DNA from: an uncultured Collinsella sp.
GTDB lineage: Bacteria > Actinomycetota > Coriobacteriia > Coriobacteriales > Coriobacteriaceae
Direction of reading: 5' to 3'
DNA length: 56,239 nt
Assembly: GCA_902489775.1 (NCBI GenBank)
Contig: CABUBH010000008.1
Location: 1 to 56,239, forward strand
Shown here: piece after piece, positions 50,666 through 56,239 of the stretch
Layout: the number at the start of each line of letters is the position of its first letter
How positions within the stretch are numbered: position 1 is the first letter of the stretch
Translations under genes and position numbers: made by a program
Notes under the pieces: model-generated
What the model saw: only the letters and a program-made list of their open reading frames with translations
What the model was told of the DNA's origin: nothing
Databases searched by the model: none

Positions 50666-52375
50666 ATGGGAATGTATCAGGGAGTCAACGCATCCGAGGG
50701 CATCGGTATCGGCACCGTCATGGTCGCCGTCGATCCCGACTTGACGTTTGAACCGCACGCGGTTGCTGATTCGGCCGCAGAGAAGGAGCGTTATCAGACG
50801 GCTCTTTCGGTCTTCTGCGAGAAGACCCAGGCTCAGGCCGACCACATGAAGGAGACGGTGGGCGAGGCCGAGGCCGAGATCATGAGCGGACACATCGTCC
50901 TGGCTCAGGACCCGGGCATGACTGACGCCATCAACGCCGCCATTGACGGCGGCACCTGCGCCGAGCAGGCGCTCATGGACACCTCGACCATGTTTGAGAA
51001 CATGTTCCTGTCCATGGACGACGAGATGTTCCGTCTGCGCGCGGCCGACATCGCCGACATCCGCACCGGTATTCTGGCCGAGCTTCTGGGCAAGGAGGTC
51101 GTCGACCTCTCCGTTCTGCCCGAGAACACCGTCGTTGTCGTGCACGACCTCACGCCGTCCATGACCGCTACGATCGATAAGGCCCACGTTGCCGGTATCG
51201 TCACCGAGACCGGTGGCCGCACGTCGCACTCCGCAATCATCGCGCGCGCCCTTGAGATCCCGGCTGTCCTTTCGGTTGCCAACAGCTGCACCGCACTGCG
51301 CAACGGCATGACCGTTGTCGTCGACGGTGGCAAGGGTGTCGTCGAGGCCGATCCCGACGAGGAGACCCTCGCCGCCTACACCGCCAAGGCCGAGGCTTTC
51401 GCTGCCGAGAAGGCGGCTCTCGAGGCCTTCCGCGGCAAGCCTTCTGTGACTGCCGACGGCATCAAGAAGATCATCGCCTGCAACATCGGTAACCCCGATG
51501 ACGTGCCCAACGCGCTCGATCACGATGCCGAGGCCATCGGTCTGTTCCGCTCCGAGTTCCTGTTCATGGACTCCGCTGAGCTTCCTTCCGAGGAGGAGCA
51601 GTTCAACGCCTACCGCAAGGTCGCCAGCGCGCTCAAGGGTGCTCCGGTCATCATCCGCACGCTTGATGTGGGCGGCGACAAGGAGATCCCGTACCTGCAC
51701 ATGGTCAAGGAAGACAACCCCTTCATGGGCTTCCGCGCCGTGCGTTACTGCCTGGCCAATCCCGACCAGTACAAGGTCCAGCTCCGCGCCCTGCTGCGTG
51801 CCAGCGCCTTTGGTGACGTCAAGATCATGATTCCGCTCGTCACCTGCGTCGAGGAGGTCGTGGCCGTCAAGGAGCTCGTCGAGCAGTGCAAGGCCGAACT
51901 GACCGAAGAGGGCCGCAAGTTCAACGAGAACATCGAGGTCGGCATCATGGTCGAGACGCCCGCCGCTTCGCTGCTCGCTGACCGTCTGGCCGAGGTCGCC
52001 GACTTCTTCTCCATCGGCACCAACGACCTGATCGGCTACACCATGTGCGCCGACCGTGGTAACGACACCATCTCCAACCTGTACCAGGTTTACTATCCCG
52101 CCGTGCTCCGCTCGCTCAAGAACATCATCGAGAGCGGCGTGAAGGCCGGCATCATGGTCGGTATGTGCGGCGAGGCCGCTGCCGATCCGCTGCTTGAGCC
52201 GCTGCTGATCAGCTGGGGTCTGGAGGAGTTCTCGATGAGCGCTCCGTCCATCCTGCGCGCCCGCAAGACCATCAGTCAGTGGACCAAGGCCGAGTGCGAC
52301 GAGCTCGCCGAGAAGGCGCTCGCCTGCAACACTGCCGCCGAGGTCAAGGCGCTGCTCGAGTCCGCAGCTCGCTAA
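50666..52375 (+). CDS. ptsI: Phosphoenolpyruvate-protein phosphotransferase (PTS enzyme I)
   Basis: Enzyme I takes phosphate from PEP and passes it to HPr. The 569-residue protein has the HPr-binding helical domain (QADHMKETVGEAEAEIM), the phospho-histidine in GGRTSHSAIIAR (near 189), the PEP-binding barrel with FRSEFLFMD, RTLDVGGDKEIPY and MVETPAA, and the catalytic Cys in GMCGEAAAD. ATG 50666 is used, with GGAG 6 bases upstream; ATG 50672 is also possible. Confidence 0.95.
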   Translation: MGMYQGVNASEGIGIGTVMVAVDPDLTFEPHAVADSAAEKERYQTALSVFCEKTQAQADHMKETVGEAEAEIMSGHIVLAQDPGMTDAINAAIDGGTCAEQALMDTSTMFENMFLSMDDEMFRLRAADIADIRTGILAELLGKEVVDLSVLPENTVVVVHDLTPSMTATIDKAHVAGIVTETGGRTSHSAIIARALEIPAVLSVANSCTALRNGMTVVVDGGKGVVEADPDEETLAAYTAKAEAFAAEKAALEAFRGKPSVTADGIKKIIACNIGNPDDVPNALDHDAEAIGLFRSEFLFMDSAELPSEEEQFNAYRKVASALKGAPVIIRTLDVGGDKEIPYLHMVKEDNPFMGFRAVRYCLANPDQYKVQLRALLRASAFGDVKIMIPLVTCVEEVVAVKELVEQCKAELTEEGRKFNENIEVGIMVETPAASLLADRLAEVADFFSIGTNDLIGYTMCADRGNDTISNLYQVYYPAVLRSLKNIIESGVKAGIMVGMCGEAAADPLLEPLLISWGLEEFSMSAPSILRARKTISQWTKAECDELAEKALACNTAAEVKALLESAAR

Positions 52376-52392
52376 TTTGGTATCAGAGGTAA

Positions 52393-52422
52393 CCGCGTGG
52401 TTGGAATGGGCCGGCCACGCGG
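52393..52422 (+). other. Hairpin between ptsI and the first fruK
   Basis: CCGCGTGG (52393-52400) and CCACGCGG (52415-52422) form an 8-bp stem. No T run follows, so it may be a processing site or an mRNA stabiliser in a ptsI-fruK transcript. Confidence 0.4.
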
Positions 52423-52449
52423 CCCTCACATATACAGGGGGTACTGTAA

Positions 52450-53382
52450 ATGTTCTACACGCTAACCGCTAACCCGGCTGTCGACATGACGGTTTCGAGC
52501 TCTCCGCTCGAGCCCGACGAGAACGTCCGCACCGGCTCGGCCAGCTACACGGCAAACGGTAAGGGCCTCGACGTGTCCTTCGCCTTTAAGAAGATGGGCG
52601 TCGACACCGTCGCGCTCGGCTTCTTCGCCGGCTTCACGGGCAAGTTCATCGTCGAGGAGGTCATGAACCTGGGTTGCCTGTGCCGCCCGGTTTGGACCGA
52701 CGGCATCACGCGTATCAACACCTACGTCAACGATGGCCAGCACGAGTACGGCATCCTGAACCCCGGCGCTCCGATTACGCCGGAGCACCAGAAGGAGCTC
52801 TACAACATCCTGGACACTGCGGGCGATCTTGAGTGCCTGATTGTCTCCGGTTCTGTGCCTCCCAAAGCTACGCCCGACTTCCTGGCTCAGGTCATGGAGC
52901 ATGCTCAGGCCCGTGGCGCCGACGTCGTCCTGGACCTGTCCTCCGACAAGCTCAAGGAGCTCGCTCACAAGAAGCCGCTGCTCATCAAGCCGAACCATCA
53001 CGAGATGAAGGCCATCTTCGGCGTGCCGGTCGACACCGACGACGAGGTCCGCGTTGCCATGAAGCTCGCCCACGACGCCGGCGTCCAGAACGTGCTGCTC
53101 ACCCGTGGTAGCCGCGGCGACGCTTACTTCTCCAATGGCGAGGATATCTGGTACGCCAAGCGTGAGTTCAACATCAAGCTGGTCTCTTCCGTCTGCGCCG
53201 GCGACTGCACCCTCGCTGCATTCCTGCACAAGTGGTACAGGAATCGCGACAACGTCGAGGAGGCCATGAAGCTCGCTATGGCCACCGGTGCTAACGTTGC
53301 CGAGTCCGTGGGCATTGGCGACTTCGGTCACGTTGACGAGTACAGCAAGCGCGTTGCTGTCCGTAAGCTCGATCGCAAGTAA
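52450..53382 (+). CDS. fruK: 1-phosphofructokinase (PfkB family), first copy
   Basis: It phosphorylates fructose 1-phosphate to fructose 1,6-bisphosphate, feeding the FruA product into glycolysis. The 310-residue protein has the N-terminal TLTANPAVDMTV, the GKGLDVSFAFKKMG block, LIKPNHHEM and the catalytic Asp in SVCAGDCTLAAF (the family usually has GAGDS; here CAGDC). A ribosome site GGGGG precedes the ATG at 52450. A UUCG-capped terminator follows. Fifty-base-scale spacing suggests cotranscription with ptsI. It closely resembles the next kinase gene. Confidence 0.88.
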   Translation: MFYTLTANPAVDMTVSSSPLEPDENVRTGSASYTANGKGLDVSFAFKKMGVDTVALGFFAGFTGKFIVEEVMNLGCLCRPVWTDGITRINTYVNDGQHEYGILNPGAPITPEHQKELYNILDTAGDLECLIVSGSVPPKATPDFLAQVMEHAQARGADVVLDLSSDKLKELAHKKPLLIKPNHHEMKAIFGVPVDTDDEVRVAMKLAHDAGVQNVLLTRGSRGDAYFSNGEDIWYAKREFNIKLVSSVCAGDCTLAAFLHKWYRNRDNVEEAMKLAMATGANVAESVGIGDFGHVDEYSKRVAVRKLDRK

Positions 53383-53410
53383 GCGAGACGCGACAAATTC
53401 GTGCGCATGC

Positions 53411-53443
53411 GGCGCTCTGACTTCGGTCAGGGCGCCGTTTTTT
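53411..53443 (+). terminator. Rho-independent terminator after the first fruK
   Basis: An 11-bp stem (53411-53421 with 53426-53436, one G-T pair) capped by a TTCG tetraloop and followed by GTTTTTT. Confidence 0.92.
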
Positions 53444-53566
53444 CGTGGGAAAAGTGAGATGAAACCGACCTTCACCGCTTCCACACCGTTCGCCGAGTTG
53501 TTGTAGCCTTTTGCCGAAGCGTGGAATATACTTTCATTAACACGTTGCTTCGTGAAAGGAACATTC

Positions 53567-54499
53567 ATGATTTACACGCTCACTGCAAATCCCGCTATTG
53601 ACTACAACATCGCCTGCGACGGCCTGTCCGCCAATACCGTTACGCGCACCCGTAACGCGGTCTACACCCCCAACGGCAAGGGTCTCAACGTCTCGTTTAC
53701 GCTCGACCACTACGGTGTCGACACCACGATCCTGGGCTTCTTTGCCGGCTTCTCGGGCGAGTTCATCGTTAAGGGCGCCGAGGCCCTTGGCGTGCCCGTC
53801 AAGCCCGTGTGGACCGACGGCATCACGCGTGTCAACGTGTTCCTCAACGCCGGTCCCGACACCGAGTACAACATGGTCAATGCCGGTGCCGCCATTAACG
53901 AAGCCAACGAGCAGGAGATGTTTGAGCTTATTGATTCGCTCGACGACATGACCTGCCTGGTCATTAGCGGCTCGCTGCCCCCCAACACCTCCGAGGGCTT
54001 CCTGGCCGAGGTCCTGCGCCGCGTGAAGGCGAAAGGCGCCGAGTTCGTGCTCGATATCTCGAGCCATCAGCTGGCCGACCTCATTGCTATGGAGCCGTTG
54101 CTCATTAAGCCCAACGACGACGAGCTGCTCGACATCTTTGGCATTAAGGTGAGCGGTGGCGACGACGAGTCCGTCAAGGGCGCTATGGCCGAGCTCCATG
54201 CCAAGGGCGCCAAGAATGTGCTGCTGACCCTCGGTGGCGCCGGTGCCTATTTCTCTAACGGCGGGCACATTTGGTTTGCGAACCGCACCTTTGAGGTCAA
54301 GCTGCTGTCGACCGTCTGCGCCGGCGATTCCTCGCTCGCTGCCTTCCTGTCCGTGTGGCACGATGCTCCCGAGCGCGTCGAGGACGCCCTGCGCCTCTCG
54401 ATGGCCACCGGCGCCAACGTGGTCGAGTGCCCGGGTCTGGGCGACTTTGCCAAGGTGGATGAATATAAGAAGAACATCGAAGTTCGTCAGGTCTGCTAG
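53567..54499 (+). CDS. 1-phosphofructokinase (PfkB family), second copy
   Basis: This is a 310-residue paralogue of the preceding kinase: the same length, with MIYTLTANPAIDYNI, NGKGLNVSFTLDHYG, SGSLPPNTSEG, LIKPNDDEL and CAGDSSLAAF. The last motif is nearer to the standard GAGDS than the first copy's. It has its own upstream region with TATACT (53527-53532) and CTTTCA. The ATG at 53567 follows AAAGGAA; the in-frame start at 53552 is less likely. It could prefer another sugar phosphate such as tagatose 6-phosphate. Confidence 0.87.
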   Translation: MIYTLTANPAIDYNIACDGLSANTVTRTRNAVYTPNGKGLNVSFTLDHYGVDTTILGFFAGFSGEFIVKGAEALGVPVKPVWTDGITRVNVFLNAGPDTEYNMVNAGAAINEANEQEMFELIDSLDDMTCLVISGSLPPNTSEGFLAEVLRRVKAKGAEFVLDISSHQLADLIAMEPLLIKPNDDELLDIFGIKVSGGDDESVKGAMAELHAKGAKNVLLTLGGAGAYFSNGGHIWFANRTFEVKLLSTVCAGDSSLAAFLSVWHDAPERVEDALRLSMATGANVVECPGLGDFAKVDEYKKNIEVRQVC

Positions 54500-54532
54500 T
54501 TCCGGCACCTCGCCTGAATAGTCCGATTAATT

Positions 54533-54566
54533 CGCATCCGTCTTAGATCAGGACGGATGCGTTTTT
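54533..54566 (+). terminator. Rho-independent terminator after the second phosphofructokinase gene
   Basis: A perfect 10-bp stem (54533-54542 with 54552-54561), a 9-base loop and TTTTT. Confidence 0.92.
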
Positions 54567-54663
54567 GTTTATCGGACTTGCGTGTGCAGTAGAGGCTGTT
54601 TCTTGCTAGACTTCTTGCAGATGCAATCGATAGCCAATTTGATAGTCGCAGGAGGCCATAGGC

Positions 54664-56058
54664 ATGTGTAATGTTTCGCTCAACGGTATGCAGCCATCAG
54701 ATGCCTCCATCCGTGTCCTGCGCGCGCTCGAGGCAGCCGGTCTTGAGGCTTGGTACGTAGGCGGTTGGGTACGTGATGCCCTGATGGGGCGCCCCAGCCA
54801 CGATGTTGACATGTGTTGCAGCGGCCTGTGGCAGGAGTCCAAAGCGGCGCTCGAGGCGGCTGATATCGCCGTGATCGAGTCTGGCATAAAATTTGGCGGC
54901 ATCACGGCCATTTGCGATGGCGAGCGCATTGAGGTCACCACCTACCGCCTGGACGGCTTTTACACCGATGGCCGTCACCCCCAGAGTGTGGAGCGTGCGG
55001 CGTCGCTTGAGGACGATCTGGCGCGCCGCGACTTTACCGTTAACGCTATGGCCTGGCATCCCGTGCGCGGTCTTGTCGACCGCTACGATGGCCAGGGCGA
55101 CCTGAAGCGCAAGCTCATCCGTGCCGTTGGAGATCCCAAGCGTCGTTTTAACGAGGACGCGCTTCGCATGCTGCGCGCGGTGCGTTTTGCCTGCCGTCTG
55201 GATTTTATGATTGAACCCGCGACCAAACAGGCGCTGGCCGAATGTGCGCCGCTGCTCGATGCCGTGGCACGCGAGCGCGTGGGTATTGAGCTCGAGGGCA
55301 TCCTTTCGACCGGCCACGGGGGAGACGCCATGCTGCGCTACCCCGAGCTTGTTTGCGCCGCCGTGCCCGAGTTGGCAGCGGGTCGCGGGTTTGATCAGCG
55401 CAGTGTCTATCATGCGTTTAACGTCTACGAGCATATCGCCCGTGTGCTGACGGTGGCAGGGGAGCTGGCGCTGTGCGACGGCGTCGCGCCATCGTCGAGC
55501 CTTATGTGGGCGGCGTTTTTGCACGATGTCTCCAAGCCCGAGTGCTTTACGGTCGATCACGCCGGCAGCGGACACTTCTACGGTCATCCCGAGCTCGGCG
55601 CCAAGAAAGCGCGCGTCATTATGGATCGCCTGACCCTCTCGCACGACTTGGTGCGCGACGTGTGCCTGCTCATCAAATACCATGACAAGCCGCTGCGCCC
55701 CGAGCGCTCCTGTCTGCTCAATATGATGCGCGCGCTTTCGGGTGAGGGCGTCGACACGGCCCGCCTGATTGACGAGCTCATGGACCTTAAGCGTGCCGAC
55801 ACACTTGGCAAGGCCCCGTCGTGCTTCTATTACGTTGAGACGATTGAGGAGATGCGCGCGATGGCGCACGAGCTGCTGAGGGCGGGGGAGCCCTATACGC
55901 TCAAGATGCTCGCCATCAACGGCGGCGACCTGATCCGTGCTGGAGTCAAGCCCGGGCCGGAACTGGGGCAGCTTCTCAACTCCGCCCTCGACGCCGTGAT
56001 CGAAGACAACATTCCCAACGATCGCGAAGCTCTTTTGGTCCATCTTAACTTGAATTAG
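54664..56058 (+). CDS. cca: CCA tRNA nucleotidyltransferase / poly(A) polymerase family
   Basis: It adds or repairs the 3' CCA of tRNAs. The 464-residue class II enzyme has the catalytic motif YVGGWVRDALMGR with HDVDMCC (the DxD pair), the RRDFTVNAMAW block, the RFNEDALRMLRAVRFA motif and an HD domain (AAFLHDVSKPECF). The long C-terminus with the HD module is usual in gram-positives. A ribosome site AGGAGG precedes the ATG at 54664. The next gene is a tRNA. Distinguishing CCA-adding from poly(A) activity needs comparison. Confidence 0.92.
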   Translation: MCNVSLNGMQPSDASIRVLRALEAAGLEAWYVGGWVRDALMGRPSHDVDMCCSGLWQESKAALEAADIAVIESGIKFGGITAICDGERIEVTTYRLDGFYTDGRHPQSVERAASLEDDLARRDFTVNAMAWHPVRGLVDRYDGQGDLKRKLIRAVGDPKRRFNEDALRMLRAVRFACRLDFMIEPATKQALAECAPLLDAVARERVGIELEGILSTGHGGDAMLRYPELVCAAVPELAAGRGFDQRSVYHAFNVYEHIARVLTVAGELALCDGVAPSSSLMWAAFLHDVSKPECFTVDHAGSGHFYGHPELGAKKARVIMDRLTLSHDLVRDVCLLIKYHDKPLRPERSCLLNMMRALSGEGVDTARLIDELMDLKRADTLGKAPSCFYYVETIEEMRAMAHELLRAGEPYTLKMLAINGGDLIRAGVKPGPELGQLLNSALDAVIEDNIPNDREALLVHLNLN

Positions 56059-56122
56059 CTACCTAGTTTACCTGCGTATTCCATAACCTGCCGACAATTT
56101 TTCGGCAATTTGGAATTTCTTC

Positions 56123-56151
56123 TTGCGCTGACGTTTTTTGTCCCGTAATAT
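56123..56151 (+). promoter_or_regulatory. Promoter of the tRNA-Glu gene
   Basis: TTGCGC (56123-56128) and TAATAT (56146-56151) are 17 bases apart, placing the start point about 25-30 bases before the tRNA. Confidence 0.7.
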
Positions 56152-56185
56152 ATTTCCTCGCAGCACGGCAGTGCAGATGTCATGT

Positions 56186-56239
56186 GGCCCGTTCGTCTAG
56201 CGGTTTAGGACGCCGCCCTCTCAAGGCGGAGATCACCAG
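56186..56239 (+). tRNA. tRNA-Glu (anticodon CTC), truncated by window end
   Basis: The sequence begins GGCCCGTTCGTCTAGCGG with a D arm, then an anticodon stem CCGCC/GGCGG around the loop CTCTCAA, giving anticodon CTC at 56220-56222. The window ends after the variable region, so the T arm and acceptor 3' strand are outside. Confidence 0.92.

Noticed and set aside
1..56239. CRISPR arrays, prophage, integrase or IS transposase genes
   Set aside because: None seen: no regularly spaced direct repeats and no recombinase or phage structural motifs in any frame.

Overview
The window reads as a chromosomal segment of a GC-rich Gram-positive actinobacterium, most likely the Coriobacteriia and probably Collinsella. 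This is inferred from gene order, protein character, the T-box in front of ileS, Shine-Dalgarno sites of the AAGGAG type and the complete fructose PTS cluster; no database search was possible. Almost all of it is housekeeping DNA on the + strand in tightly packed, often overlapping operons. Only three intact-looking minus-strand genes and one minus-strand pseudogene were found. There is no prophage, transposase or CRISPR array.

Layout. 1-11224: end of recG, rsmD, coaD, a coiled-coil protein, a DUF177 protein, rpmF, plsX, acpP, rnc, smc, ftsY, ffh (16S methylation, CoA, lipid precursors, RNA processing, chromosome condensation, SRP targeting). 11342-12106 (-): a DUF134/NifX-like fusion with a metal-binding tail and a self-contained promoter/operator region. 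12273-16147: thyA-folA, an RNA methyltransferase and a MATE exporter. 16171-16524: a palindromic repeat and a decayed cobO/btuR. 16617-20176: ftsH, a DUF523 protein and a convergent glycerol-dehydrogenase-like gene. 20298-23464: an isoleucine T-box and ileS. 23658-29841: lspA, an RluA-family pseudouridine synthase, a GT2 glycosyltransferase, an A24 peptidase, a dGTPase-like protein and rarA. 30042-33204: DUF948 protein, RsbW-like protein, SigB-type sigma factor and AI-2E-type permease. 33357-46554: alaS, ruvX, mltG, a yqeG-like phosphatase, aroK, a degenerate aroB-like gene, an M24 aminopeptidase, efp, an Asp23 protein, nusB, xseB, tlyA, nadK, recN. 46613-54499: an RpiR regulator divergent from a fructose PTS block (fruA IIBCA, ptsH, ptsI and two tandem 1-phosphofructokinases). 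54664-56239: cca, then a tRNA-Glu cut by the window end.

The most notable unexplained structure is a set of long dispersed inverted repeats in gaps between genes. Three families occur twice each in this window (A 16171/49832; B 29859/46573; C 19042/26657). A fourth element is an approximately 200-bp composite palindrome at 49970-50172. Other points of interest are the promoter flanked by two near-identical 12-bp operators in front of the DUF134/NifX fusion, the cobO pseudogene, the AroB-like protein that has lost its NAD and metal residues, the RsbW-like protein without a recognisable ATP-binding N-box, and the alternating CTTTCA/TGAAAG array at the fru promoter.
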